64,000 nt of DNA. Source: Mobilitalea torta (GTDB taxonomy: Bacteria; Bacillota; Clostridia; Lachnospirales; Lachnospiraceae). The DNA lies in NCBI RefSeq assembly GCF_050433395.1, contig NZ_JBNPXH010000002.1, positions 124,001-188,000 of the forward strand, read 5' to 3'. Below the pieces are notes generated by a model that searched no databases, was not told the DNA's origin, and saw only the letters and a program-made list of their open reading frames with translations. Below, piece after piece: positions 34,310 through 43,660 of the stretch (positions within the stretch are counted from its first letter, which is position 1; every line of letters starts with the position of its first letter). A program made the translations under genes and the position numbers.

Positions 34310-37066
34310 TCACTGCTCCTGGCTGATGGCAAATTTCTGACGCAGCACCATGGGAAGAATCCCTCCGTGCCGGTAATAATCAATGTCAACCTGGGAATCA
34401 AAGCGAACCGCCGCCAGGAATTCGGTCACCTTTTGGCTGCCCGCGGTCGCAACCATCCTGACTTTATCCCTTGGCTTTACATCCGGCTCCAATTGGATCT
34501 CAAAGATCTCTTCTCCCGTAATCCCCAGGCTCTTTGCTGTCTGTCCGTCAATGTATTGAAGGGGCAGAATTCCCATCATAACCAGATTGGACCGGTGAAT
34601 CCGTTCAAAGCTCTCCGCCAGCACCGCCCTTACTCCAAGGAGGCTGGGGCCTTTGGCGGCCCAATCCCTGGAGGAGCCCATTCCATAATCCTTGCCCGCC
34701 AGCACCAGCAAGCCGGTCTTGCTTTCCTTATAGCGCAGGCTGGCATCATAGATGGACATTTGCTCTCCCGTGGGCAGATAGGTGGTATATCCGCCTTCGG
34801 TTCCCGGTGCAAGCTGGTTGCTGATCCGTACATTGGCAAAGGTACCCCTCATCATCACCTCATGATTTCCTCTTCGTGAGCCATAGGTATTAAACTGCTC
34901 CGGCTCCACCCCATGCTCCCGGAGATACCTGCCTGCCGGCGTATTCCTGCCGATGGCTCCCGCGGGAGAGATATGGTCTGTTGTGATGGAATCACCGAAT
35001 TTTGCAAGGACTCTTAAGCCTGTAAGGCCTGCCATCTCTCCGGGCTCCATGGCAAAGCCCGCAAAGAAAGGCGGCTTTTGAATATAGGTGGAAACCTCTG
35101 AAAAGTCATAGAGCTTCCCTTCCGCGCCGGAGATCTCATTCCACATATCATTTTCAAAGATGGACTGATATACCTGGGAGAACAATCCGGGGGTTACGTG
35201 ATCTCGAACCGCCTGGGATATCTCCTCCGGCGACGGCCAGATCTCCTTCAGATATATCTCCCTGCCATCCTTTCCCATTCCCAGGGGCTCCTTTAACAAA
35301 TCAATATTCACGGTGCCCGCCAGGGCATATGCAATTACCAGGGGCGGGGATGCCAGATAATTTGCCTTAACCTGGGCGTGAATCCGGCCCTCAAAATTAC
35401 GGTTTCCGGATAATACTGAGGTCACCAACAGATCCTGCTCCTTCACCAGCTCCGATATCTCCGGCAGCAGCGGCCCGGAATTGCCGATGCAGGTGGCACA
35501 GCCATAGCCCACGATCTGAAAGCCCAGCTGATTCAGATAATCCTGCAGGCCGGCGGCCTTCAGATATCCGGTCACAACCTTGGAGCCCGGTGCCAGGGAG
35601 GTCTTAACATGAGCGGGCACCCGAAGTCCGCGCTCTACCGCTTTCCGTGCCAGGATACCGGCTCCCAGCATGACACTGGGATTGGAGGTATTGGTACAGG
35701 AGGTGATAGAAGCAATCACCACGGAGCCGGTCTCCATCACAGAGCTTCTTCCGTCCTCCAGCCGAAGCTCCGCCTTCTTCTCAAATACCTTGGGCGGTAA
35801 GCCATGTCCCTGGTTCCCCTTGGGCGCGGTGACGGATTCTTGGAATCTGGCCTTCATCTCCTCCAGAGGGATCAGATCCTGGGGACGCTTAGGCCCGGCC
35901 AGGGCGGCTGTCACAGTGGTCAGATCCAGCGTCAGCACCTCGGAATAGCGGGGCTCTTCTTTATATTCATTGAACATGCCGTTGGCTTTCAGATAAGCTT
36001 CTGCCAGCCTGACCTGCTCCTCGTCCCTGCCTGTCAGCCTCAGATAGGCAATAGCCGCCTCATCCACGGGAAAGAAACCGCAGGTAGCGCCGTATTCCGG
36101 AGCCATATTGGCAATCGTAGCCCGGTCTGCCAGGGAGAGACGCTTCACTCCTTCTCCGAAATATTCCACAAATTTATCAACGACTCCCCGTTCACGCAGC
36201 AGTTTGGTCAGCCTCAGCGTCAAGTCCGTTGCCGTTACTCCGGCGGGCAGCTCGCCTGTCAGACGGACTCCGATGACCTCCGGTACCGGAAGATAGGAAG
36301 GCTGCCCCAGCATTCCGGCTTCTGCCTCGATCCCTCCGACACCCCAGCCCAGAACGCCCAATCCGTTAATCATCGTGGTATGGGAATCCGTTCCTACCAG
36401 AGTATCCGGGTAGAGATAAGCTTTCCCCCCAAGGTTCTTCTCCAGCACCACCTTGGCCAGATACTCCAGATTCACCTGATGTACAATCCCATTGGCCGGA
36501 GGCACCACGGAAAAATGGTCAAAGGCTTTCTTCGCCCAGCTCAGAAACTGGTACCGCTCTCCGTTGCGCTCAAATTCCAGTCTGCTGTTCTCGTACAGGG
36601 CATCATGCGTACCATAGCGGTCCACCTGAACCGAATGATCTATCACAAGATCCACCGCAACCTCAGGATTGATCTGATTGACATACGCTGCTCGCTCCTG
36701 CTCCGTCTTCCCCTGCCCTTTGGCAAGCTCATCCATAGCCGTTCGCATGGAAGCCAGATCCAGCACTGCCGGCACCCCGGTAAAATCCTGCAGAATAACT
36801 CTGGCCGGCTTAAAGGGAACCTCCTGGGGTCCGGAATCCGCCTCTCCGGCCTCTTTCCTTCCCCATGCTGCAAGTCTTTGCACATGCTCCTCCTTTATAA
36901 CATAACCATCCTGCTGCCTCAGTACCGATTCTAACAGCACTTTGACGGAATAGGGCAGGCTTTCGATTTCATAGCCTTCCTCCTTCAGAGATTGCAGGGA
37001 ATAATAGTAATAGGTTTTTTGGTTGATTTGAAGCTTCTTTAAAGCTCTGTCCTTCAAGGTTGTCAT
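34310..37066 (-). CDS. acnA: Aconitate hydratase, AcnA/IRP type
   Basis: 918 residues from the ATG at 37066 (GGAGGTAACT upstream); full length for AcnA. It interconverts citrate and isocitrate via a 4Fe-4S cluster. Signature segments: VGTDSHTTMINGLGVLGWGVGGIEAEAGMLGQP, the cluster Cys in SITSCTNTSNPSVMLGAG and GYGCATCIGNSGPL, and the swivel domain with KFGDSITTDHISPAG and GKDYGMGSSRDWAAKGP. It is the large iron-regulatory-like form, not AcnB. No citrate synthase or isocitrate dehydrogenase gene is adjacent. It sits between yaaA and the FakA-like small gene, all on the minus strand with short gaps. Confidence 0.96.
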   Translation of the reverse strand: MTTLKDRALKKLQINQKTYYYYSLQSLKEEGYEIESLPYSVKVLLESVLRQQDGYVIKEEHVQRLAAWGRKEAGEADSGPQEVPFKPARVILQDFTGVPAVLDLASMRTAMDELAKGQGKTEQERAAYVNQINPEVAVDLVIDHSVQVDRYGTHDALYENSRLEFERNGERYQFLSWAKKAFDHFSVVPPANGIVHQVNLEYLAKVVLEKNLGGKAYLYPDTLVGTDSHTTMINGLGVLGWGVGGIEAEAGMLGQPSYLPVPEVIGVRLTGELPAGVTATDLTLRLTKLLRERGVVDKFVEYFGEGVKRLSLADRATIANMAPEYGATCGFFPVDEAAIAYLRLTGRDEEQVRLAEAYLKANGMFNEYKEEPRYSEVLTLDLTTVTAALAGPKRPQDLIPLEEMKARFQESVTAPKGNQGHGLPPKVFEKKAELRLEDGRSSVMETGSVVIASITSCTNTSNPSVMLGAGILARKAVERGLRVPAHVKTSLAPGSKVVTGYLKAAGLQDYLNQLGFQIVGYGCATCIGNSGPLLPEISELVKEQDLLVTSVLSGNRNFEGRIHAQVKANYLASPPLVIAYALAGTVNIDLLKEPLGMGKDGREIYLKEIWPSPEEISQAVRDHVTPGLFSQVYQSIFENDMWNEISGAEGKLYDFSEVSTYIQKPPFFAGFAMEPGEMAGLTGLRVLAKFGDSITTDHISPAGAIGRNTPAGRYLREHGVEPEQFNTYGSRRGNHEVMMRGTFANVRISNQLAPGTEGGYTTYLPTGEQMSIYDASLRYKESKTGLLVLAGKDYGMGSSRDWAAKGPSLLGVRAVLAESFERIHRSNLVMMGILPLQYIDGQTAKSLGITGEEIFEIQLEPDVKPRDKVRMVATAGSQKVTEFLAAVRFDSQVDIDYYRHGGILPMVLRQKFAISQEQ

Positions 37067-37094
37067 AGTTACCTCCATTCCGGCATGCCAATGC

Positions 37095-37835
37095 CTATTC
37101 CTTTATAAATACCAACTGTCCTTCCTCTGATTCCTCCGGCCGGTAACGGTAGCCCAGCCGGTCAAATTCCTTTAACCCGTCAAGCTCCTCTATCCCATTC
37201 TCGGCCATAAAGCGGACCATTTCTCCCCGTGCCATCTTCGCATAGGTTCCCTTCGTCACGATTCTGCCCTTCCGGTACTCACCAAAAACACAGGTCACCA
37301 GCCTCCGGCCCTTCTCCAAATGCTCTTCCAGGCATCTGCCGTATTCCCTGGATGCCAGATTTAATACCGTGTCCGTATCCTCATATACCTTCCGGCAGAT
37401 ACGGTCTCCCCAATATTCATACAAACCCTTGAGTCCGGAAAGCTTCACCTCCGCCTGCATCTCCAGACGGTAGGGAACGACTCCGTCCAGAGGCCGGAGC
37501 AGACCATAAAAGCCGGACAGAATGTACAGATGCCGGTTCACATATTCCCAGTGTCCTGTCTCAAACACCTTCGGGGCCATATATTGATACTGAATCCCTT
37601 CATAGGCTATCAAAGCCGGGGTCAGCCCTTTTGTTAGATCCATATTCTTAAGCCGTTCGTAATTTGTTAACGCGATCCTATCATTGCATTTCCAAAGCTC
37701 CTTCAGCTCATGAAAGCCGAACCCTTGCAGATATTTCATTAATTCTTCCGCCCTGTCTAAAAAGCATGGCAGGGATGCTGCCTCATACTCCAGGTCAACA
37801 TTCATCTTCTTGGCCGGCGATATTACAATTTTCAA
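37095..37835 (-). CDS. yaaA: Peroxide stress protein YaaA (UPF0246)
   Basis: 246 residues starting MKIVISPAKKMN, the family hallmark. Further conserved parts are YEGIQYQYM, YILSGFYGLLRPLDGVVPYRLEM, YWGDRI, and NLASREY. YaaA limits free iron and DNA damage in hydrogen peroxide stress in Escherichia coli. The gene lies 28 bases upstream of acnA on the same strand, a sensible pairing because aconitase has an oxidant-sensitive iron-sulphur cluster; co-transcription is inference. Confidence 0.94.
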   Translation of the reverse strand: MKIVISPAKKMNVDLEYEAASLPCFLDRAEELMKYLQGFGFHELKELWKCNDRIALTNYERLKNMDLTKGLTPALIAYEGIQYQYMAPKVFETGHWEYVNRHLYILSGFYGLLRPLDGVVPYRLEMQAEVKLSGLKGLYEYWGDRICRKVYEDTDTVLNLASREYGRCLEEHLEKGRRLVTCVFGEYRKGRIVTKGTYAKMARGEMVRFMAENGIEELDGLKEFDRLGYRYRPEESEEGQLVFIKE

Positions 37836-37871
37836 AGCTTGTCCTCCGTAACGATCGGGTGTCAGACACCA

Positions 37872-38864
37872 TTACCTAAAATTCTTTGAATACTTTGCCC
37901 CCAGCAGAATTGCTTCCACCATACTGACTTCACTGGCAATGCCTTTGCCTGCGATATCCATGGCGGTTCCATGATCCACGGAGGTTCGAAGAATCGGCAT
38001 TCCTCCGGTAATGGCAATTGTCCTCTCAAAATCCAGCGTCTTGGCGGCAATATGCCCCTGATCATGATACAAGGACAGCACGCTGTTAAACCGCCCCTGC
38101 AATGCCAAATGGAATACGGAGTCCGCCCCAATGGGACCAACCACATCATACCCCTCTGCCTGCAATTCTTCTACAGCCGGAGCTACGTGCCTGACTTCTT
38201 CCTCACCGAACAGTCCATGCTCGCCGCTATGAGGATTTAAACCGGCAATTGCCATGGTTCCGTCCGTCACACCAAGCTTCTCCAGAACCTCCTTGCACCG
38301 CTTCACATAATCCGTAATCCGGTCCTTGGTGACCAGATCACAAGCCTGGCGAAGAGATACGTGACGGGTCAGGAAGAATACCCGCATCCCATGCACTTCA
38401 AACATGGTCAGGGGATCCCTGGTTCCTGTCAGCGCTCCGAAGATCTCCGTATGGCCGATGAAATCCACCTTTCCCGCTTTCAGGGATTCCTTATTAATGG
38501 GCGTGGTGGCCACCGCTGCCACCTCTCTGTTATTGGCAAGCTCGATGCTTTTCGCAATATACTCATAGGCTGCCTTCCCGCACATACCGCTCACCCGGCC
38601 GATTTGGAATTCCTCCATGTCCACATTGTCCAGATCAATTAGATTCAGGATACCTTCTCTGTAATCTCCATCCTTTGGATGCTCAATTAGCTTCACTTTC
38701 AGACCGGCCCCTGTAAAACGAATGGCATCCCCGATAATTTTGCGGTCTCCTATAATAATGCAGTCGGCGGCCTCCATTACCTCCTGTCTTGCGAGTGCTT
38801 TCACTGCAATCTCCGGACCAATACCAGCCGGATCTCCCATGGGAATTGCTATGAATGGTTTCAT
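37872..38864 (-). CDS. pdxA: 4-hydroxythreonine-4-phosphate dehydrogenase family protein (PdxA/PdxA2)
   Basis: 330 residues from the ATG at 38864, which has AAGGAGAATAG upstream; nine codons of open frame precede it. PdxA features: PMGDPAGIGPEIAVKAL, GHTEIFG, metal-binding His in FLTRHVSLRQA, LNPHSGEHGLFGEEE, GPIGADSVFH, SLYHDQGHIAAKTLDFE and RTSVDHGTAMDIAGKG. PdxA proper works in pyridoxal phosphate synthesis with PdxJ; the PdxA2 subgroup oxidises four-carbon sugar acid phosphates. No pdxJ or DUF1537 kinase gene is near, so the substrate cannot be settled. It is followed 36 bases later by yaaA. Confidence 0.9.
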   Translation of the reverse strand: MKPFIAIPMGDPAGIGPEIAVKALARQEVMEAADCIIIGDRKIIGDAIRFTGAGLKVKLIEHPKDGDYREGILNLIDLDNVDMEEFQIGRVSGMCGKAAYEYIAKSIELANNREVAAVATTPINKESLKAGKVDFIGHTEIFGALTGTRDPLTMFEVHGMRVFFLTRHVSLRQACDLVTKDRITDYVKRCKEVLEKLGVTDGTMAIAGLNPHSGEHGLFGEEEVRHVAPAVEELQAEGYDVVGPIGADSVFHLALQGRFNSVLSLYHDQGHIAAKTLDFERTIAITGGMPILRTSVDHGTAMDIAGKGIASEVSMVEAILLGAKYSKNFR

Positions 38865-39148
38865 TCTTCTATTCTCCTTTATACTCATCACTTTGTACCT
38901 GTTTCTATCAATAAAATACCCGGTTAGTCAAATAATCATGTCAGAAAAAGGACTGGCAACAGTCCTATTAGGAATACTTCCAATCCAGTTCTAATTACAG
39001 TGTATCACATGAATTGCATCTTAACAAATTGTTTTTCATTAGAGAGAGGTTAACGAAAAGCATCCACAAAATGCCGCGGATTGAGGCAAAAATGTAATAA
39101 TGCTGAAATTTACTCTGTATTTTCGTGTTTTTTCTAAAGCAAAGTTCC

Positions 39149-39178
39149 TTGAAGCTTATCTAATATAGCTGTTATAAT
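39149..39178 (+). promoter_or_regulatory. Candidate promoter in the 38865-39523 gap
   Basis: TTGAAG, 18 bases, TATAAT on the plus strand, leading into the 80-codon open frame and ending at the terminator at 39456-39514. Elsewhere in this 659-base gap I see one small hairpin (38950-38965, GGACTG-GCAA-CAGTCC) and no further gene. Confidence 0.45.
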
Positions 39179-39276
39179 AGATTAATCATCCATATCTATT
39201 TTCTTCCTTCTCTGGCATTTCCGCCAGTCAATATAGTTATTTTATTGCAAAGCTAAGGGAGTATGAAGCCAAAAGA

Positions 39277-39423
39277 ATGGTCAAAGAAGAAATTGCTGAT
39301 TTGCTGGAGCTGGAAGAAACGGCTGTAGACACTGTAGAGAAGCTGCTGAAGGAATACCCTGAGAGCTCTACAGCAGAGATAGCTCAGTTGCTCATATCGA
39401 AGAAAATCGTTATTAAATTGTGA
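39277..39423 (+). CDS. Small open frame or gene remnant, unknown
   Basis: An 80-codon frame is open from 39181 to the TGA at 39421, but its only in-frame ATG is at 39277, giving 48 residues: MVKEEIADLLELEETAVDTV and so on to LLISKKIVIKL. The ribosome binding site (GGGAG at 39257) is 15 bases away, too far to be good. The protein is helical and charged, reminiscent of a small helix-turn-helix end (EIADLLELEE and TAEIAQLLI), and may be the C-terminus of a lost gene. The frame without Met upstream (IAKLREYEAKR) continues the same style, which favours a decayed gene. A promoter and a terminator flank it, so an RNA is likely made. Confidence 0.35.
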   Translation: MVKEEIADLLELEETAVDTVEKLLKEYPESSTAEIAQLLISKKIVIKL

Positions 39424-39455
39424 TGATAATAAAATCCAAGCCCGTACAATATAAT

Positions 39456-39514
39456 ATGCCCGCCCTGTAATAATCAGTTGACATAGAACTTATATTACAG
39501 GGCGGGCATTTTTC
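39456..39514. terminator. Strong terminator between the small frame and the GH13 gene
   Basis: A 16-bp stem ATGCCCGCCCTGTAAT / ATTACAGGGCGGGCAT with a 22-base loop, followed on the plus strand by TTTTTCTTCT. The minus-strand side is weaker (ATTATATT) but lies just after the GH13 stop codon. Confidence 0.85.
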
Positions 39515-39523
39515 TTCTGTCTA

Positions 39524-41107
39524 CTATTTCAGAATTACAATGGAATAAAGGGGCATCTCCAGCACACCATCCTTCAAGGCTGCTTCACTGCCATCTACCG
39601 TAAGAGCTCCTTTAACCGACAGATTCTCATATCCTGCCGCCTTAAGATCTACGCTGGCTGCCTCCGTGTTAATATTGTAAATCACTATAAGCCTGCTGCC
39701 CTGATAATTTTTCTCCAGCGCGCAGATGGTATCATCCGTCAGCGCATCAATTACGGTAACCGTACCGCGGGCAAGCTCCGGATTCTCGTTGCGGATTCGA
39801 AGAGCATTCTTATAATAATTAAGTATGGACAGCGGATCCTCCTGCTGTTCATCCGCGGGGGCAAAATTATGTCCCACCCGGTCCGCACCGGCAGGCCCCT
39901 TGGTCATACCCGCGGTATCCGTCTTCGACCACTGCATCGGAAGTCTTTTATTCTCATCCTTGCTTCCTGAGCTGTACATTCCCACCTCTTCACCGTAATA
40001 CACAAAGGGACTTCCGCTCAAGGTAAGAAGAATTCCTGCCGACATCTTCATCTGCTCTTCGTTGTTGGCGCACATGGAAGCAATCCGGGCCGTATCATGA
40101 TTACTGATAAAGGGTGCATCAATGTAATCCGGATTACTCTCACTGTATTTATCCTGCATTTTTATAAGAAGCTCAGCAAAGGAAGAAGCGGATTCCGAAT
40201 CAGCTTGCCGTACCGTTTTTATTATGCTTCCATTGCTCTGGGACAAAGGGAAATTAAAGAAGCTGGGAATGCCGCTGGTATAATACTCCTTAATCACGTT
40301 AAATTCATCCCATACCTCGGCAACAATATAGGCATCTGCTTTCACGCTCATCACATAATCCCCGAACCACTCCAGTACCTTAATATTCTTGGACACCGCT
40401 CCGGTAAAGAATTCCTTAGCCGCATCCAGGCGGAAGCCATCCACGCCCATATCCAGCCAGTATTTTGCTATCTTTTCGATCTCCTTGCGGACCGCCTTAC
40501 TGTCCAGGTCAAGATCCGGCATCTGATCCCAGAAGATACATTCATAAAACCATTCTGATTTCCCTGCCCTGTGATATTCCTTCCTTCCATTATCCCATTT
40601 GGTAAAATGATAATATTCCACATAGGGACATTTTGCCGGATCCGGCATCTGTCCCTCCTTCAGCTTCTCCAGGTATTTCACCGCCTTTTGAAACCAGGGA
40701 TGGGAGGCGGAGGTGTGATTAAATACCAGGTCGATAATCAGCTTAATATCCCTCTTATGGCATTCCTTCAGCAGCTTCTTAAAATCCTTCAAGGTCCCAT
40801 ACTGGGGATCCACATCATTATAATCCTGAACATCATATTTATGGTATGATGAGGACGGCATAATAGGCATCAGCCAGATACCGTTAAAGCCAAGCTCACT
40901 GATGTAATCCAGTTTGGAAATAATTCCGTCAAAATCCCCGATCCCGTCTCCGTCGCTGTCACAAAAGGAATAAACAAAGATTTCATAATAATTCCTATTA
41001 TTATTGCCCGTGTCCGTAACCGTTCCTTCTCCGGCTTCGCCGCATCCCCAAAGAGCGAATGCCAATATCCCCATCAAACAGAACACGCATATCCACTTTC
41101 TGCTCAT
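39524..41107 (-). CDS. Alpha-amylase family (GH13) lipoprotein
   Basis: 527 residues from the ATG at 41107. The N-terminus is a lipoprotein signal (KWICVFCLMGILAFALWGC, lipobox LWGC), so the enzyme is anchored outside the membrane. The GH13 barrel shows region I LVFNHT, region II GFRLDAAKEF with the nucleophile Asp, region III AEVWDE with the acid Glu and region IV ISNHDTAR. A small C-terminal beta domain follows. It cleaves alpha-1,4-glucans such as starch or maltodextrin. The frame is open to 41194 and an ATG at 41119 is possible. It follows glgP by 77 bases and is probably co-transcribed. Confidence 0.92.
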   Translation of the reverse strand: MSRKWICVFCLMGILAFALWGCGEAGEGTVTDTGNNNRNYYEIFVYSFCDSDGDGIGDFDGIISKLDYISELGFNGIWLMPIMPSSSYHKYDVQDYNDVDPQYGTLKDFKKLLKECHKRDIKLIIDLVFNHTSASHPWFQKAVKYLEKLKEGQMPDPAKCPYVEYYHFTKWDNGRKEYHRAGKSEWFYECIFWDQMPDLDLDSKAVRKEIEKIAKYWLDMGVDGFRLDAAKEFFTGAVSKNIKVLEWFGDYVMSVKADAYIVAEVWDEFNVIKEYYTSGIPSFFNFPLSQSNGSIIKTVRQADSESASSFAELLIKMQDKYSESNPDYIDAPFISNHDTARIASMCANNEEQMKMSAGILLTLSGSPFVYYGEEVGMYSSGSKDENKRLPMQWSKTDTAGMTKGPAGADRVGHNFAPADEQQEDPLSILNYYKNALRIRNENPELARGTVTVIDALTDDTICALEKNYQGSRLIVIYNINTEAASVDLKAAGYENLSVKGALTVDGSEAALKDGVLEMPLYSIVILK

Positions 41108-41184
41108 AATCCACCCCATCTGCACAGATTTTCTGTGCCCTCTCCTTCTTTTTCGAGCTTCTATCCCTTCTTCGCCCGGCTCCC

Positions 41185-43473
41185 CTACTTCCATATCTCG
41201 CTGAAATAATCCCGAATGGTTCTGTCACTGGAGAACTTGCCTGCATTGGCCATATTGAGGAAGCCCTTCCTGCGGAATTCATAGGTGTCGGCATAATCCC
41301 GGTTGGCTCTCAGCTTCGTTTCACAGTAAGGGAGAAAATCAAGGAGCAGGAAATAGTGATCCGGCTGATGCCAATGGGCTCCTTTCAGGATGGCATCATA
41401 GAGCTCTGCAAACATTCCGGTTCCTCCGTCATGAAAGGTCCCATCCACCAGGGTATCCAATACCTTCTTAATTCTCGGATTCTGCTCATACAGCTCCCTG
41501 GGGTTATAGGTGTCACGAATTCTCCCAATCTCCTCTACTCTCGCACCAAAGATATAATTATTTTCCTCGCCTGCCTGCTCTACGATCTCTACATTGGCCC
41601 CGTCAAAGGTTCCCAGGGTCACTGCTCCCCCCAGCATGAACTTCATATTGCCGGTTCCCGACGCTTCCGTTCCCGCCGTGGAAATCTGCTCCGAAATATC
41701 CGCTGCAGGGGTCAGTTTTTCCGCATAGGATACATTGTAGTTGGATAGGAATACTACCTGGAGCTTATCTTTCATTTCCTCATCTCTGTCAATCATCGCT
41801 GCAATTTCATTAACATATTTTATAATGGCCTTTGCCCGGAAATAGCCGGGTGCAGCCTTCGCTCCAAAGAGGAATACCGTCGGATGAAACTCCTGAATTC
41901 TTCCCTCCTTCAAGCCATAGTAAATATCCAGAATAGAGAAAGCATTCAACAACTGGCGCTTGTATTCATGAAGCCGTTTCACCTGAATATCAAAGAGGAA
42001 ATCCGGGTTCACCCGGATGCTCTCCTTCTTATGGATATACTCCGCCAGCTGCCTCTTCTTAATCCTCTTAATATCATCAAACTCTTTCAGTACCGCCCTG
42101 TCACCGGCAAAGCGTTCCAGATCCTTCAAGCGGTCCAGATCCGTAATCCAGGAGGTGCCGATCCGATCGGAAATAAATCCGGAGAGCTCCATATTAGCCA
42201 GCGCCAGCCAGCGCCGCTGGGTAATGCCGTTGGTTTTATTGTTAAAACGCTCCGGATACAGCTCATGCCATTCCTTTAAAGCATCCTTTTTCAGAATTTC
42301 CGTATGGAGCTTTGCCACGCCGTTGGTGGAATGACTGGCATAGATGGCCAGTCTTGCCATATGGATGGTGTGGCCGTCAATGATCCCATAAGGCTTCTGT
42401 TCTTCGGGAGTCACCTTGCCGAAAGCCGTCAGCTCCTTCTCCAGAGCCTTCTGGAGCATTTCTGCATATTGATACACCTCCGGGATTACATCCGCAAACA
42501 GCCCGGTATTCCATTTTTCCAGGGCCTCACTCATGACCGTATGATTGGTATAGGCAAAGATCTCCTTGGCAATCCTCAGCGCCCTGGCAAAGGTCATCCC
42601 CTCCTTCTCCACCATCAAACGGATGAATTCGGGAATCGCCACCACCGGATGGGTATCATTGAGCTGGAAGGCATACTCGCCGGAGAAATGGCCAAAATCC
42701 TCTCCATGCTTCTTCTTATATCTGGCAATCACATCCTGGAGCGTTGCCGAGGAAAAGAAATACTCCTGCTTCAGCCTTAATCTCTTCCCCTCCTCCGTGC
42801 TGTCGTCGGGATAGAGCACTCCGCTGATGGCTTCCGCCTCCGGATCAGAGCCCTCCAGCGGCTCTGCCTGCCATAAGCGCAGGGTGTTCACCTTCCTGCC
42901 GCCATAGCCGATTACCGGGGTATCGTAGGGCACCGCGTAGACCGACTGCCCCTTATAATCGATTCGGAGCCGCTCCCCTTCCTTCCGCAGGGACCAGGGA
43001 TCACCGAAGCGCTGCCAGTCATCCGGCATCTCCTTCTGGAAACCATCCTCAAAATACTGCTTGAATAAGCCGTACCGATACCGAATTCCGTATCCGTTGA
43101 GGGTGATTCCGATGGTTGCACCGGAATCCAGGAAGCAGGCGGCCAGACGTCCCAGTCCCCCGTTCCCCAGGGCCGCATCCTCGATATCCTCAAAAATGCG
43201 AAGATCAATGTGATTCTCGCTCATCAATTCACTGAATTGGTGAAACAATCCCATGTTATACAAATTGCTGTACACCAGACGGCCGATCAGAAATTCCGCG
43301 GACAGGTAGCATACCTTCTTATCCGGGGCTTCCAGACCCCAGTCCTCCCCAAGACTCTTCACTGCCGCTTTGGATACCGCATTATAAAGCTCCGTGGTAT
43401 TGGCATCCTTTATGGTCTTTCCGTAATCTAAATCCAGTATTGTCACTATATTATTCTTAAAATTATGATCCAT
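41185..43473 (-). CDS. glgP: Glycogen/alpha-glucan phosphorylase
   Basis: 762 residues, normal for bacterial GT35 enzymes. It releases glucose-1-phosphate from alpha-1,4-glucans with pyridoxal phosphate as cofactor. Visible: YLSAEFLIGR, EDAALGNGGLGRLAACFLDS, YGLFKQYFEDGFQKE, QLNDTHPVVAIPE, NTNGVAKLHTEIL-type SHSTNGVAKLH, VKRLHEYKRQLLN, and the cofactor-lysine segment TEASGTGNMKFMLGGAVTLGT. A GH13 enzyme follows and a LacI regulator is divergent, so the unit looks like a regulated alpha-glucan utilisation operon. The GGAGGAAG ribosome binding site is good. Confidence 0.96.
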   Translation of the reverse strand: MDHNFKNNIVTILDLDYGKTIKDANTTELYNAVSKAAVKSLGEDWGLEAPDKKVCYLSAEFLIGRLVYSNLYNMGLFHQFSELMSENHIDLRIFEDIEDAALGNGGLGRLAACFLDSGATIGITLNGYGIRYRYGLFKQYFEDGFQKEMPDDWQRFGDPWSLRKEGERLRIDYKGQSVYAVPYDTPVIGYGGRKVNTLRLWQAEPLEGSDPEAEAISGVLYPDDSTEEGKRLRLKQEYFFSSATLQDVIARYKKKHGEDFGHFSGEYAFQLNDTHPVVAIPEFIRLMVEKEGMTFARALRIAKEIFAYTNHTVMSEALEKWNTGLFADVIPEVYQYAEMLQKALEKELTAFGKVTPEEQKPYGIIDGHTIHMARLAIYASHSTNGVAKLHTEILKKDALKEWHELYPERFNNKTNGITQRRWLALANMELSGFISDRIGTSWITDLDRLKDLERFAGDRAVLKEFDDIKRIKKRQLAEYIHKKESIRVNPDFLFDIQVKRLHEYKRQLLNAFSILDIYYGLKEGRIQEFHPTVFLFGAKAAPGYFRAKAIIKYVNEIAAMIDRDEEMKDKLQVVFLSNYNVSYAEKLTPAADISEQISTAGTEASGTGNMKFMLGGAVTLGTFDGANVEIVEQAGEENNYIFGARVEEIGRIRDTYNPRELYEQNPRIKKVLDTLVDGTFHDGGTGMFAELYDAILKGAHWHQPDHYFLLLDFLPYCETKLRANRDYADTYEFRRKGFLNMANAGKFSSDRTIRDYFSEIWK

Positions 43474-43515
43474 TCTTCCTCCTGTTCCCTTCCGGGTGCA
43501 TTGCTGTAAAATTAT

Positions 43516-43538
43516 TTTCGGAAATTTTCGAAATTATA
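43516..43538 (-). promoter_or_regulatory. Candidate glgP -10 element and overlapping LacI-family operators
   Basis: Two CG-centred near-palindromes in tandem, TTTCGGAAA (43516-43524) and TTTTCGAAA (43525-43533), touch a minus-strand TATAAT (43538-43533). LacI-family operators usually have a central CG, and this position would block initiation at glgP. The -35 of this promoter is poor; a TTGACA further upstream on the minus strand (near 43575) is not at the standard distance. Confidence 0.4.
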
Positions 43539-43586
43539 TTAATAGCTTAACATCCGTATTTTATTTTGTCAATAGCTATGGGAGTA

Positions 43587-43615
43587 TTGAAAATTCTATC
43601 GTTTCCCTTTATACT
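43587..43615 (+). promoter_or_regulatory. Sigma-A promoter of the LacI-family gene
   Basis: TTGAAA, 17 bases, TATACT. The start near 43622 leaves a 39-base leader that includes the AGGAGGTG ribosome binding site. Confidence 0.75.
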
Positions 43616-43660
43616 AAGCTTTATGGGACCGGAACAGAGAATGGATCAGGAGGTGAAGTC

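Noticed and set aside
35804..36934. Plus-strand open frame of 376 codons opposite acnA
   Set aside because: Antisense to a full-length aconitase; composition and lack of a start site show it is a shadow.
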